Assembly (NCBI GenBank): GCA_900315675.1
Contig: OMZY01000001.1
Location: 248,001 to 312,000 of the forward strand
Direction: 5' to 3'
DNA length: 64,000 bases
Source of the DNA: an uncultured Eubacteriales bacterium
GTDB lineage: Bacteria > Bacillota > Clostridia > Christensenellales > Aristaeellaceae
Part shown: positions 25,755-35,147 of the stretch, piece after piece
Layout of the letters: each line of letters opens with the position of its first letter
Numbering within the stretch: position 1 is the stretch's first letter
The notes under the pieces: generated by a model
What the model was told of the DNA's origin: nothing
What the model saw: the letters and a program-made list of their open reading frames with translations, nothing else
Database searches by the model: none
Program-made: the position numbers and the translations under genes

Positions 25755-26327
25755 TTAACGGAGCTTCTGCACCACAAAGCACTCCGGAGCGCCCGGACCG
25801 GCATTCAGAAACCGCTGGTGAAGCACGTTGAAAGTTTTGTTGGACAGGGCGGCCAGAAAGACGGGCATTTCCTGTCGTTCACGGTCTCCTGCCGGATGAC
25901 CCGGATAAGCGCAGAGCACCAGGACACCTCCCGGCTGCAGAAGATGCAGCGCTTTTGAAACAGCTTCCCGGGTTGTTTCCCAGAATGTGGTTACAGAATG
26001 ATCGCCTCCCGGAAGCCAGCCGAGATTAAAAACTACAGCGCTGACAGGCTCCGTGACATATTCATCCATCCGCTGGTGGCCGGCGCAGTAAAGATCAGCC
26101 CGATCCAGCAGACCTGCCTGCCGGAGAAGCATCTCCGTGGAGGCAACAGCTTGCGGCTGGATATCAAAAGCATACACATGACCGGAGGGACCGACCGTTT
26201 CACAAAGGAAAGCGGTGTCATGACCGTTCCCCATTGTGGCGTCGATGACCCGGTCTCCGGGCAGGACGGCAGACATAAGCACATCCCTGGCCAGGAAACG
26301 GGCGGATTTCAGCTCATAGCTCATCAT
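25755..26327 (-). CDS. mnmM: tRNA (mnm5s2U34) methyltransferase MnmM (YtqB)
   Basis: A 190-residue SAM-dependent methyltransferase of the YtqB family, recently assigned as MnmM, which methylates the wobble-uridine side chain of tRNA in Gram-positives that lack MnmC. The SAM motif is DATMGNGHDT (residues 29-38), the acidic loop is AFDIQPQA, and the family block VVFNLGWLPGGDHSVTT is present. It is convergent with the AGCS gene and divergent from the NlpC/P60-like gene. Confidence 0.88.
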   Translation of the reverse strand: MMSYELKSARFLARDVLMSAVLPGDRVIDATMGNGHDTAFLCETVGPSGHVYAFDIQPQAVASTEMLLRQAGLLDRADLYCAGHQRMDEYVTEPVSAVVFNLGWLPGGDHSVTTFWETTREAVSKALHLLQPGGVLVLCAYPGHPAGDRERQEMPVFLAALSNKTFNVLHQRFLNAGPGAPECFVVQKLR

Positions 26328-26371
26328 AAACTCCTCTGCGGTACCGGAATACTGTCCGGAAATGCAGCATT

Positions 26372-26400
26372 ATGATCCGGGAAAACGGCCGGTTTGTCAA
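26372..26400 (-). promoter_or_regulatory. Promoter of mnmM
   Basis: On the complement: TTGACA (26400-26395), 17-nt spacer, GATCAT (26377-26372, 4/6), about 45 nt before the start codon. Confidence 0.5.
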
Positions 26401-26468
26401 GCGGATGAATCTATAAAAAACGATCCGCGTAACCATAGGCGTGAAACAGCCCGGAAAGCATGTAATCG

Positions 26469-26497
26469 TTGACACGGCGCGGCGTATCAGTCAAAAT
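26469..26497 (+). promoter_or_regulatory. Promoter of the NlpC/P60-like gene
   Basis: TTGACA (26469-26474), 17-nt spacer, CAAAAT (26492-26497, 4/6), about 65 nt before ATG 26567. Confidence 0.5.
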
Positions 26498-26566
26498 AGA
26501 AGACCAAAGCATTACACTGTGAAACACAGAAACAGGGAGTTTCACAGGAGAAAAGGAGTTCATCAT

Positions 26567-27418
26567 ATGAAAATTCTGAAAAGAATCTGCCTGATGACCT
26601 TTGCCGTGATCCTGCTGATGACCTCAGCCGGAACAGCGGACAGATATCATGTACTGGACGTGGCTCTGTCCATGCTGGAGGAGGGGAATCCTTTCCTGGT
26701 CCGGTACAATAAGGACACCGGTGCGGAAATTGAAGCCCGCTTTCCGCTGGGATGTCCCTATTTCTGGGGTGGACGCCATGTGGAGAAAATCCTGGAGCCC
26801 GCCGCCCCGGAACAGGAATCCGATTATTACAAGCCGGATCAGCAGTATCTTTACGGCCTGGACTGTGCAGGATATACCCGCTGGATCACTGAACAGATGG
26901 GCTATACGCCGCATGACAGCATTTCCAACCTGCTGAACCGAAACAAGTATAAAGATTATGTCATTTACAAAGCAGCAAAAAAAACCGGCAACAAACGGGT
27001 GGAAGAACTGAGCATCGGCGACATTCTGTGCATTGAACATCAGGACGGAAGCCATCACAGCGCCATGTTCATCGGCACGCTGCTGGATTTCGGGTATACA
27101 ACCAGAGGACTGCCGAAGGAACTGAGACCCTACCTGCATTATCCGCTTCTGATTCATGCTACCGGCAGCAGCGATTATTATGAACGGTACCGGCAGTATC
27201 TGGAAGAAAAAGGAGATACCACCACGCTTCCGCCTTATGGCGGCGTTATTGTGACACTGCTGGACGCTGCGCCGGAAGATACACGGTCACGCACACCCGC
27301 GGTGCTGGATCTGGGAGCTCCCTGCTTTGATCTGGAAGGGTATCATCTTCAGGTGACAGATCTTTCAGGAGAAAAACAGACACGGTGGATCCGCTGGAGA
27401 GAAAAACCCGCCAGGTAA
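26567..27418 (+). CDS. Secreted NlpC/P60-like protein
   Basis: A 283-residue exported protein with a signal peptide up to about residue 24. The core looks like a divergent NlpC/P60 papain-fold domain: the WGG strand in CPYFWGGRH, the nucleophile Cys100 in YGLDCAGYTRW, GD at 151-152 and the His pair 163-164 in GSHHSAMFIG. The usual job is cleaving peptide cross-links in peptidoglycan. An approximately 25-residue insertion lies between the WGG strand and the cysteine. I start at ATG 26567 with AAAAGGAG. The longer frame from 26441 lacks a site. Confidence 0.68.
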   Translation: MKILKRICLMTFAVILLMTSAGTADRYHVLDVALSMLEEGNPFLVRYNKDTGAEIEARFPLGCPYFWGGRHVEKILEPAAPEQESDYYKPDQQYLYGLDCAGYTRWITEQMGYTPHDSISNLLNRNKYKDYVIYKAAKKTGNKRVEELSIGDILCIEHQDGSHHSAMFIGTLLDFGYTTRGLPKELRPYLHYPLLIHATGSSDYYERYRQYLEEKGDTTTLPPYGGVIVTLLDAAPEDTRSRTPAVLDLGAPCFDLEGYHLQVTDLSGEKQTRWIRWREKPAR

Positions 27419-27457
27419 CAGGATTCTTTTCCGCAAAACCTGTGCAACAGCATTCAG

Positions 27458-27485
27458 GCCCGGTTGTTTTATGCCGGGCTTTTTG
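27458..27485 (+). terminator. Terminator of the NlpC/P60-like gene
   Basis: GCCCGG (27458-27463) pairs with CCGGGC (27474-27479), extended by G-U pairs, and is followed by TTTTT. Confidence 0.85.
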
Positions 27486-27492
27486 TTATACT
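27464..27492 (+). promoter_or_regulatory. Promoter overlapping the preceding terminator
   Basis: TTGTTT (27464-27469) lies in the terminator loop. After a 17-nt spacer comes TATACT (27487-27492, 5/6). It drives the tandem-repeat protein gene and perhaps glgB and GH31 behind it. Confidence 0.5.
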
Positions 27493-27554
27493 AAACAGAC
27501 AGGATCAATAACTGCCGACGGGCACAATTCAGACAAGACAGGTGGACATTTTTG

Positions 27555-28760
27555 ATGAAAAAGAACTATTTCGCAGGAATTATTGCTTTGATTATCTGCA
27601 TGCTTGCGGTTATCCCGGCAACGGCTGAGATCAGCGCACGGAATACGGAAGAAAACGGAAAAGTATCGGAAACGGTATGGCTGGATGACAACGGCAATCC
27701 GGCCGCGGGGCCGGAGGGCTATGCGCGTGTACGGTATACCTACAAACGGGAAGAAACCATCGAAAAATATTATGATACCGAGGGACAGCCTTTCCAGGTG
27801 AGCGGCGGATATTACGGCAAGCGCGTTATGCGCGACGGCCGGGGAAACACTACGGAAATTGAGTACCTGGATGCACAGGGGAACCGTACCCTGAACCGTA
27901 AGGGATACGCCCTTGTGGGAATCACGTACTACGGCTTCGGCGAAGTACGAACGATTACCTATTACGGACTGAACAAGAAGCCGGTTACGGTACCCTCCCT
28001 CGGGTACGCTTCCATATACACAGAATACAGCAATAAGACCATGACAGCCCGGACATTCCGGGATACAAAGGGCAATCCGGTGGACTGCGCGGACGGGTAT
28101 GCGGCTGTCAAACAGAAGGTTGACAAACGATTCCGGGTATTGTCGATCCGGTACGATCACGCTAACGGCAAACCGGCCACCGGACCGGACGGCTGGTTCC
28201 GCTGCGTGAAAAACAGAGATGACAAGGGACGGATTACCAGCATCAAGTATTATGACGTGAATGAGCAGCTGACAGACAGGGGAGCCGGGTATGCCTGGGA
28301 AGAGTATACATATGAAGGTGACAGCATTGTGAAGCTGACCCGCAGGGACCTGAATGACGCGGTGGTCGCCGACAGCGCCGGCGTGGCCACGCTGGTACGG
28401 GAAATGAAGGACGGCCGCGTCACGAAGGAATGCTTCCTGGACAGCGAAGGAAAACGGACCAACAACAAACAGGGCGTCGGAGCAGTACTGTACAGCTACG
28501 ATACTCAGGGCAGCCTCGAAAAAGTGCTGTACCAGGATACGGAAGGGAACCCGGTTCTGTGCAGCGAAGGATATGCCGGATATATTGACGGGAAGGACGA
28601 GGACGGAACGACGATCAGCCGGACTCTGCTCGGCACAGATGGAAAGGCTGCGGAGATTTCCGCCGGCTACAGTGAGATCCGTTATTTCTACAATGAATAT
28701 AAGCAGCTTTCATCAACGCGGTATTACGATCTGAACGGACAGCAGGTACAGGTTCAATAA
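27555..28760 (+). CDS. Secreted protein made of 11-12 degenerate tandem repeats
   Basis: A 401-residue protein with a signal peptide (to about residue 24). The mature part is almost entirely repeats of about 30 residues with the pattern aromatic-x-D-x-x-G-N/K-P ... G-Y-A-x-V ... Y. Examples begin WLDDNGNPAAGPEGYARV, FRDTKGNPVDCADGYAAV and YQDTEGNPVLCSEGYAGY. The layout recalls beta-rich YD/RHS- or WG-type repeats, but I cannot assign a family. It probably forms an elongated or toroidal beta structure at the cell surface. glgB begins 18 nt downstream. I use ATG 27555 rather than the adjacent TTG. Confidence 0.6.
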   Translation: MKKNYFAGIIALIICMLAVIPATAEISARNTEENGKVSETVWLDDNGNPAAGPEGYARVRYTYKREETIEKYYDTEGQPFQVSGGYYGKRVMRDGRGNTTEIEYLDAQGNRTLNRKGYALVGITYYGFGEVRTITYYGLNKKPVTVPSLGYASIYTEYSNKTMTARTFRDTKGNPVDCADGYAAVKQKVDKRFRVLSIRYDHANGKPATGPDGWFRCVKNRDDKGRITSIKYYDVNEQLTDRGAGYAWEEYTYEGDSIVKLTRRDLNDAVVADSAGVATLVREMKDGRVTKECFLDSEGKRTNNKQGVGAVLYSYDTQGSLEKVLYQDTEGNPVLCSEGYAGYIDGKDEDGTTISRTLLGTDGKAAEISAGYSEIRYFYNEYKQLSSTRYYDLNGQQVQVQ

Positions 28761-28778
28761 GAGGCGGAGGAAGAAAAA

Positions 28779-30806
28779 ATGGATGTCGGAAAGCTGAACG
28801 CGCCCTATCAGATTACGGAGATTGATCCATGGCTGGCACCGTATGAGTCAGACATTGTTCTGCGCATGGACCGGTTTAAGGAAAAACGCCGGCAGCTGGT
28901 CGGCGGGACAGCTTCCCTTTCTGATTTTGCCAACGGTTATCTGTACTTTGGCTTTCACAGAACGGAAAGCGGCTGGGTTTTCCGGGAATGGCTGCCGGGA
29001 GCGGATGAAGTATGCCTGATGGGCGATTTTAACCAATGGAACCGGGAATCCCATCCGCTGGAACGGAAGGAAAACGGCGTGTGGGAAATCAGGTTCCGGG
29101 AGGAAGACGGCCTGCAGGAGGGACAAAATATCAAACTGTGGGTCACAAACGGCGGGAACCGGTTTGAAAGGCTTCCGGCATACAGCACAAAGATTGTCAT
29201 GGATCCGGATACAAGCCTGCTGTGTACACAGGTGCAGGATCCGGAAAAAGAATATGCCTGGACAGACCGGGAGTTTATGACTGCCGAGCCTGATGCTCCG
29301 CTCATTTATGAGGCGCATGTCGGCATGAGCCAGGATAGGGAGGGCATCGGTACCTACCGCGAGTTCGCGGACAATGTACTGCCGCGTATCCGTGAACTTG
29401 GGTACAACACGGTGCAGCTGATGGCCATTCAGGAACATCCTTATTACGGATCTTTCGGATACCAGGTGACGAATTTTTTTGCCGCAGCTCACTGGTACGG
29501 AAATCCGGAAGATCTGAAATACCTGGTGAATACCGCACACGGAATGGGCATCCGGGTACTGCTGGATGTTGTGCACAGCCATGCTTGCCCCAATGTCGGG
29601 GAAGGACTGCAGCTTCAGGACGGTACGGAAGATCAGTACTTCCTGCCCGGGAGAGAGGGATGGCATCCTGCCTGGGGAACAAAACTTTTCAATTACGGAC
29701 GGCCTGAAGTACTTCATTTCCTGCTGAGCAATCTGAAATACTGGCAGGAAATCTACCATTTTGACGGTTTCAGGTTCGACGGCGTAACCAGCATGATCTA
29801 TCATGACCATGGGCTGGGAAGCGCCTTTACGAACTACGATATGTATTTCAATCTGAATACGGATCTGGAAGCGCTGAATTACCTGCAGCTGGCGAATGAA
29901 CTGATCCACGAAGTCAATCCCAATGCCATCACTGTGGCGGAGGATATGAGCGGCATGCCGGGAATGTGCCTGCCGATTGAACAGGGCGGAATCGGCTTTG
30001 ACTACAGATTGGCAATGGGAGAACCGGATTACTGGATCAAACTTCTGAAAGACACCCGGGATGAGGACTGGAATGTGAACGGCCTGTGGTATGAAATGAC
30101 GACCCGCCGGCCGATGGAAAAAGTGATCGGATACTGTGAAAGCCATGACCAGGCACTGGTGGGAGACAAGACCATCATTTTCCGCATGGCTGACGCTGAA
30201 ATGTATTCCGGCATGATGAAAGACTACCATTCGCTCACTATGGACCGTGCAATTGAGCTGCATAAAATTATCCGGCTTTACACGATGAGCCTGGGAGGAA
30301 ACGGGTATCTGAATTTCATGGGGAACGAATTCGGTCATCCGGAATGGATCGATTTTCCGCGGGAAGGAAACGGATGGAGCTACAAATACTGCCGGAGACA
30401 ATGGTCGCTGGTTGATAATCCGCAGCTGAAGTTTGAGTGGCTGAATGATTTTGACAAAGCGATGATCAATCTTGCGAAAGAGAAAAAGCTGCTGGATGAT
30501 CCGAATGCCGTGAGCCTGTGGATTGATCCTGAACGGAAGATCATCACCTTCAGCCGGGGCGGACTGCTGTTTGTATTTAATTTCCATAACAGCTATTCAG
30601 AACAGCATTTTTTCCTCCATGCCCATACCACGGGTGAAGGATCCTACAGGGTGATACTGAGTACGGATGAAAAACGTTTCGGCGGAGCCGGACTGATTGA
30701 TCATGAATACATCTATGAGACTTCCTATACGGAAGGCAAAGGCCTGGGCTTTGACGTCTACAGTCCCTGCCGCACGGCGATGGTGCTGGAAAGAATTGAT
30801 GAGTAA
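28779..30806 (+). CDS. glgB: 1,4-alpha-glucan branching enzyme
   Basis: A 675-residue GH13 branching enzyme that makes alpha-1,6 branches in glycogen. An N-terminal CBM48 (FREWLPGADEVCLMGDFNQWN) precedes the barrel. Catalytic residues are Asp334 (FRFDGVTSM), Glu388 (VAEDMSG) and the stabilising Asp457 (ESHDQALVG). The form (QLMAIQEHPYYGSFGYQVTNFFA) is closer to the eukaryote-like GlgB group than to E. coli GlgB. AGGCGGAGGAAG precedes the ATG. The GH31 gene follows by 12 nt. Glycogen phosphorylase lies about 11 kb downstream. Confidence 0.93.
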   Translation: MDVGKLNAPYQITEIDPWLAPYESDIVLRMDRFKEKRRQLVGGTASLSDFANGYLYFGFHRTESGWVFREWLPGADEVCLMGDFNQWNRESHPLERKENGVWEIRFREEDGLQEGQNIKLWVTNGGNRFERLPAYSTKIVMDPDTSLLCTQVQDPEKEYAWTDREFMTAEPDAPLIYEAHVGMSQDREGIGTYREFADNVLPRIRELGYNTVQLMAIQEHPYYGSFGYQVTNFFAAAHWYGNPEDLKYLVNTAHGMGIRVLLDVVHSHACPNVGEGLQLQDGTEDQYFLPGREGWHPAWGTKLFNYGRPEVLHFLLSNLKYWQEIYHFDGFRFDGVTSMIYHDHGLGSAFTNYDMYFNLNTDLEALNYLQLANELIHEVNPNAITVAEDMSGMPGMCLPIEQGGIGFDYRLAMGEPDYWIKLLKDTRDEDWNVNGLWYEMTTRRPMEKVIGYCESHDQALVGDKTIIFRMADAEMYSGMMKDYHSLTMDRAIELHKIIRLYTMSLGGNGYLNFMGNEFGHPEWIDFPREGNGWSYKYCRRQWSLVDNPQLKFEWLNDFDKAMINLAKEKKLLDDPNAVSLWIDPERKIITFSRGGLLFVFNFHNSYSEQHFFLHAHTTGEGSYRVILSTDEKRFGGAGLIDHEYIYETSYTEGKGLGFDVYSPCRTAMVLERIDE

Positions 30807-30818
30807 AGGAGCAGAAAA

Positions 30819-32834
30819 ATGATTTTCCTGAAGGAAGGGAATGCCCTGATTGCACGCAGGGGCGGTGAAACACTGCGTATTGAAGGATGGGGCAGGAATG
30901 CCCTGCGCGTACGCGCGGTGATGAATGATATCCGGACCGGGCAGGATTACGCTCTGACAGAATCCCCCGAGGAAACAGAATGTGAAATCCTGATCGGTAC
31001 AGAGAAAAATCCGGGCTGGGAAGGCACGGTCCCCTGTGCGGAGATCAAAAACGGAAGAATCCGTGCAACGGTTAATTTTGCCGGAGTCATCAGCTTTTAC
31101 CGTGACGGCGATCTGATCCTGCGTGAATATTACCGTTCCTACGGCGGAACGCTGGTACAGACCAGCCGGTGTCTGAAGATCGTAAACAGGGAATGGAAAG
31201 GCAATATCGGCGGAAGCGAATATACGCTGACAGTGCGCTTTGATGCCAACAGAAATGAAAAAATATACGGAATGGGACAATACCAGCAGCCGGACCTGAA
31301 CCTGAAAGGGACTGTGCTGGAACTGGCGCAGCGCAACAGCCAGATTTCCATCCCCTTCATGATCAGTTCCCTTGGATACGGTCTGTTATGGAATAATCCT
31401 GCGGTCGGCAGGGTTACCTTTGCAAACAATCTGACAGAGTGGATCGCCCGGAGTACCAGACAGATGGATTACTGGATCTGCGCTGAGGAAAATCCGAAAG
31501 AAATCCTGACCAGCTATACCGCTGTGACAGGCCGTGCGCCCATGTTTCCGGACAGCCTGATGGGATTGTGGCAGTGCAAGCTCCGTTACCGTACGCAGGA
31601 GGAAGTGCTGACCGTTGCCCGGCAATACCGGGATGAGGGAATAAAGATTGACCAGATTGTCATCGACTTTTTCCATTGGACAGTACAAGGCGACTGGAAG
31701 TTTGACAGGACCTACTGGCCGGATCCCAAAAAGATGGTGGACGAACTTCACAGCATGGGAATCCGCGTGATTGTTTCAGTATGGCCCAGTGTTGACAGAA
31801 GAAGCGAGAATTTCGGCCCTATGATGGAAAGGGGCCTCCTGATCCGGACTGAACGGGGAGCAGCACAGACCTATGATTACCAGGGAGACTGCGTGGAAAT
31901 TGACCCGTTTAATCCCGAAGCGAGGCAGTATATCTGGGATGTCTGCCGGAAGAATTATTACGATCTGGGAATAGACGGGTTCTGGCTGGATAACTCTGAA
32001 CCGGATTACGGCGTTTACGATTTTGAAAACTACCGCTATTACTCAGGACCGGCGCTCAGCTGCAGCAACCTCTATCCACAGCTGTTCTCCAGGGCATTCT
32101 ATGAACCCATGGCTGCCGAAAAGGGGATTGAGGCGGTCAATCTGCTGCGGTGCGGATGGGCAGGAAGCCAGAAATACGGAAATGTGATCTGGTCCGGAGA
32201 CGTCCCGAGTACGTTTGAGTCTTTCCGTGAACAGCTTCAGGCCGGTCTGAATATCGGCCTGGCGGGTATTCCCTGGTGGACAACAGATATCGGCGGGTTT
32301 ATGACGGATGATGTAAATGATCCGGATTTCCGGGAACTCCTGATCCGCTGGTATCAGTTTGCGGTTTACAGCGCTGTACTGCGTATGCATGGAGACCGGG
32401 GCCCCTACAACATTCCGCCTCTTGATGAACGGGAGCGGGGAGGCGGATATCTTCATACAGGTCAGCCCAATGAACTGTGGAGCTACGGAGAAGAAAACTA
32501 CCGCATCATGCGGAAGTACTATGACGTACGGATCGGTATGCATGACTATATTCGCGCTCTGTACAGGGAAGCACACGAAACAGGGGCGCCGCTGATCCGG
32601 ACAATGTTCTTTGAATTCCCGGAAGATCCGAAATGCTGGGAGCTTCAGGATCAGTATATGTTCGGCAGCCGATACCTTGTGGCACCTGTGCTGGAACTGC
32701 ATCAGCGGGAACGGGAGGTTTATCTTCCTGCCGGACGGTGGAAAGACCTGAACAGCGGCAGAATTGAAGAGGGCGGACGCAGCGTGACAGCAGCGGCTCC
32801 TGTCGATGTGATTCCCGTGTATGAAAAGGTATAA
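30819..32834 (+). CDS. GH31 alpha-glycosidase (alpha-glucosidase or alpha-xylosidase)
   Basis: A 671-residue cytoplasmic GH31 enzyme. The N-terminal beta-sandwich is followed by the catalytic barrel, with the nucleophile probably Asp391 in DGFWLDNSEPD and the acid/base Asp461 in VIWSGDVPSTFE. IPWWTTDIGGF is another family block. It hydrolyses terminal alpha-linked glucose or xylose. The WLDNSEP nucleophile loop differs from the KTDFGE loop of YicI-type xylosidases, so specificity is open. Linkage to glgB, and to GH67 nearby, fits either glycogen/maltodextrin or xyloglucan side chains. No terminator is seen before the rimP promoter. Confidence 0.9.
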   Translation: MIFLKEGNALIARRGGETLRIEGWGRNALRVRAVMNDIRTGQDYALTESPEETECEILIGTEKNPGWEGTVPCAEIKNGRIRATVNFAGVISFYRDGDLILREYYRSYGGTLVQTSRCLKIVNREWKGNIGGSEYTLTVRFDANRNEKIYGMGQYQQPDLNLKGTVLELAQRNSQISIPFMISSLGYGLLWNNPAVGRVTFANNLTEWIARSTRQMDYWICAEENPKEILTSYTAVTGRAPMFPDSLMGLWQCKLRYRTQEEVLTVARQYRDEGIKIDQIVIDFFHWTVQGDWKFDRTYWPDPKKMVDELHSMGIRVIVSVWPSVDRRSENFGPMMERGLLIRTERGAAQTYDYQGDCVEIDPFNPEARQYIWDVCRKNYYDLGIDGFWLDNSEPDYGVYDFENYRYYSGPALSCSNLYPQLFSRAFYEPMAAEKGIEAVNLLRCGWAGSQKYGNVIWSGDVPSTFESFREQLQAGLNIGLAGIPWWTTDIGGFMTDDVNDPDFRELLIRWYQFAVYSAVLRMHGDRGPYNIPPLDERERGGGYLHTGQPNELWSYGEENYRIMRKYYDVRIGMHDYIRALYREAHETGAPLIRTMFFEFPEDPKCWELQDQYMFGSRYLVAPVLELHQREREVYLPAGRWKDLNSGRIEEGGRSVTAAAPVDVIPVYEKV

Positions 32835-32875
32835 AAGAACCCCAAAAAATCCTTGTACTAATTGAAAAATAAGGC

Positions 32876-32912
32876 TTGCCATGCGCAGGGAAGTATGTTA
32901 TACTTTCCTGCG
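32876..32912 (+). promoter_or_regulatory. rimP-ribF operon promoter inside a 13-bp inverted repeat
   Basis: TTGCCA (32876-32881), 17-nt spacer, TATACT (32899-32904, 5/6). A near-perfect dyad, 13-nt arms at 32884-32896 and 32900-32912 with one G/T mismatch, is centred on the -10 box. Transcription should begin near 32911, so the dyad is mostly outside the RNA and is better read as a protein-binding site. Confidence 0.65.
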
Positions 32913-33097
32913 TATGGTTTCCATACGATTAAAAGCGGCGCAACGCCTTGAAAGAAGGGTTTAACGTAAGGAACGGAAACAGCCTGAAGGCCTTCGGAGA
33001 CTGTGACGGGAGGGATCCCGCAAATGGTCGGCGCTGGCTGATGGAGGGCTTGTTTTCCGCTCTTTTTCATTGCCCGGAAAGGATGGGAGACTGACAG
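32911..33097 (+). promoter_or_regulatory. Structured 5' leader of rimP
   Basis: An approximately 187-nt leader with several short stems, for example TATGG/CCATA near 32913-32925, a CTGAAGG/CCTTCGG stem near 32982-32996 and GGGAGGGATCCC near 33008-33019. Structured rimP leaders are known in Bacillota, and an autoregulatory role of the translation/NusA operon is plausible. I see no clean intrinsic terminator in it and do not recognise a metabolite riboswitch. Confidence 0.4.
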
Positions 33098-33604
33098 ATG
33101 GCATCAAAAACGGAATCGCTTGCCGGACTGGAGGCGAAGGCCCGCGCCCTTGCGGAACAGATGGGCTATGAGCTTGTGGATGTCTGCATGGACAAGGAGC
33201 CGACAGGAAAATATCTGAGGTTTTACATCGACAAGGAAGAAGGCGTCAGCCTGGATGACTGTGAAGCATTCCACAAAGCGGTACGCACTCCGGCGGACAG
33301 CGTGGATTTTGACTTCATGGAAGTATCTTCCCCGGGAATAGACAGGCCGCTGAAGAAGGACCGGGATTTTGAACGGAACCTCGGCTGCGAGATTGAAGTC
33401 AAGCTCTTTAAGCCTATTGACGGAACAAAGGTGATCACCGGCGTGCTGGCCGGGCTTGAAGAAGGAAACATTGTCATCGATACGGGCGAGGGCAGAATGC
33501 TGGTGCCGCGGAAGGCTGCTGCACTGGTTAAACCGGTAGTGGACATGGAAGGGATCGAGGAAGTCGATCTCTCCGGCGATGATGAGAACAACACGGAGAC
33601 GTGA
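33098..33604 (+). CDS. rimP: Ribosome maturation factor RimP
   Basis: A 168-residue 30S assembly factor, first gene of the nusA-infB operon. The conserved block EVSSPGIDRPLKKDRDFER is at about 76-94, the N-terminal alpha/beta domain precedes it and an SH3-like domain follows. A strongly acidic tail (LSGDDENNTET) ends the protein. GGAAAGGATGGGAG precedes the ATG. nusA begins 15 nt after the stop. Confidence 0.95.
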   Translation: MASKTESLAGLEAKARALAEQMGYELVDVCMDKEPTGKYLRFYIDKEEGVSLDDCEAFHKAVRTPADSVDFDFMEVSSPGIDRPLKKDRDFERNLGCEIEVKLFKPIDGTKVITGVLAGLEEGNIVIDTGEGRMLVPRKAAALVKPVVDMEGIEEVDLSGDDENNTET

Positions 33605-33619
33605 GAAAGGAAAAGAAAC

Positions 33620-34807
33620 ATGAAATCCGAAGTCATAGACGCAATCAAAATGCTGGCAAGGGAGAAGGAAATCCCTGAGGAGGCACTTTTCAAGACCATT
33701 GAGGAAGCTCTGAAAGCTGCATACCGCAAGAACCTTCCGAAGACGGAGACCGCTCCCAACAACCTGGACGTTACCGTAAACCGTCAGGACGGCACCATTT
33801 CCGTATATGCCCGCAAGCTGATCCTTGAGGATGAAGAAATTGAGGATCCCACCAATCAGATCAGCCTGCAGGAGGCGCAGAAGATCAATTCCTCCTATCA
33901 GATGGGCGATATTGCCGAAGTGGATGTAACTCCCAACGGTTTCCTGCGTGTGGCAGCCCAGACCGCAAAGCAGGTGATCATCCAGCACATCCGTGAAGCA
34001 GAACGCGGAAAGATCTATGACGAATATATCGAAAAGGAAAGCGAAATCCTGACCGGCATCGTCGAACGGATTGAGCCCAAAGCAGTTTATATAGACCTTG
34101 GCCGTACGGAAGGTGTGCTGGAAAAGGACGAAATGATTCCCGGCGAAGAACTGCATGACGGCGATCACATCAAGGTTTATATCCTTGAAGTGCATAAGAC
34201 AAGCCAGAATGCCGGATATACTCCTCAGGTCTATGTCAGCCGGATTCATCCGAACCTGGTGAAAAGACTGTTCGAAATGGAAGTGCCCGAAATTGCCGGC
34301 GGAATTGTCACGATCAAGAACATTGCCCGTGAAGCCGGAAGCCGTACCAAGATTGCCGTTCACAGCGCTGATGTGATGATCGATCCCGTCGGCGCCTGCG
34401 TCGGACAGCGCGGCGGCCGTGTTGACCGTGTTGTTACAGAACTGAAGGGCGAGAAGATCGATATTATCAAATGGTCCGGAAATCCGGCGGAATTTGTGGC
34501 GAACGCATTGAATCCTGCCCACGTGCTGAGCGTATATCAGGCAAAGGACGAAAAAGCTTTCCGCGTCATCGTGCCGGATAACCAGCTCAGTCTCGCAATC
34601 GGCAAAGAAGGCCAGAACGCACGGCTGGCTGCCAAACTGACCGGATGGAAGATTGATATCAAGAGCCAGAGTCAGGCGGCGGAAATGAACGATATGGTCG
34701 ATGATAACGGCGAAATGACCGAATTCATCCAGGTAGAGACCCCGGCATACGACAGCTTCACGATGGACTTTGACGACAGCGTAGGCGGCGACGACGATAC
34801 GATGTAA
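33620..34807 (+). CDS. nusA: Transcription termination/antitermination factor NusA
   Basis: A 395-residue RNA-polymerase-binding factor of the Gram-positive length, without the E. coli C-terminal acidic repeats. Order: N-terminal polymerase-binding domain (1-~125, starting [20 protein letters not shown]), S1 domain (about 135-200, [22 protein letters not shown]), then two KH domains (about 230-345) with [12 protein letters not shown] and [19 protein letters not shown]. The tail is acidic. It sits between rimP and rnpM as in most Bacillota. Confidence 0.96.
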   Translation: MKSEVIDAIKMLAREKEIPEEALFKTIEEALKAAYRKNLPKTETAPNNLDVTVNRQDGTISVYARKLILEDEEIEDPTNQISLQEAQKINSSYQMGDIAEVDVTPNGFLRVAAQTAKQVIIQHIREAERGKIYDEYIEKESEILTGIVERIEPKAVYIDLGRTEGVLEKDEMIPGEELHDGDHIKVYILEVHKTSQNAGYTPQVYVSRIHPNLVKRLFEMEVPEIAGGIVTIKNIAREAGSRTKIAVHSADVMIDPVGACVGQRGGRVDRVVTELKGEKIDIIKWSGNPAEFVANALNPAHVLSVYQAKDEKAFRVIVPDNQLSLAIGKEGQNARLAAKLTGWKIDIKSQSQAAEMNDMVDDNGEMTEFIQVETPAYDSFTMDFDDSVGGDDDTM

Positions 34808-34856
34808 CACGGACTGCTTCCCAAAGCATCCGGATGCAAAGAAGCGTGGAGGTCCT

Positions 34857-35147
34857 ATGAAACCAAAGAAAATACCGATGCGTATGTGTGTCGGATGCCG
34901 AGAGATGAAGGAAAAGCGTGATCTGATCCGGATTGTCAGAACACCGGAGGGAGACGCGGTCCTGGATCCGACGGGGAAAAAATCCGGCAGAGGCGCCTAT
35001 GTATGCCGCAGAGCAGAATGCCTGCAGCGGGCAATCCGGCAGAAACAGCTGGAAAGACAGCTTGAAATCACGCTGACACAGGACATCACGGAGGCGCTGA
35101 CCGGGGAGATGGAAAAGCTGTCAGCCGCCGGGAGCGAGGCACAGTGA
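34857..35147 (+). CDS. rnpM: RnpM/YlxR family RNA-binding protein
   Basis: A 96-residue DUF448 protein with the family signature RMCVGCREMKEKRDLIRIVR and GRGAYVC. B. subtilis YlxR/RnpM binds the RNA subunit of RNase P and modulates its activity, and it has also been described as a nucleoid-associated regulator. Its C-terminal 20 residues are helical. The ylxQ start codon overlaps its stop by 4 nt (GTGA). Confidence 0.93.
   Translation: MKPKKIPMRMCVGCREMKEKRDLIRIVRTPEGDAVLDPTGKKSGRGAYVCRRAECLQRAIRQKQLERQLEITLTQDITEALTGEMEKLSAAGSEAQ

Noticed and set aside
32911-33097. Known metabolite riboswitch (FMN, TPP, cobalamin, SAM) upstream of rimP
   Set aside because: I looked for their conserved cores and did not find them; the leader is described only as structured.
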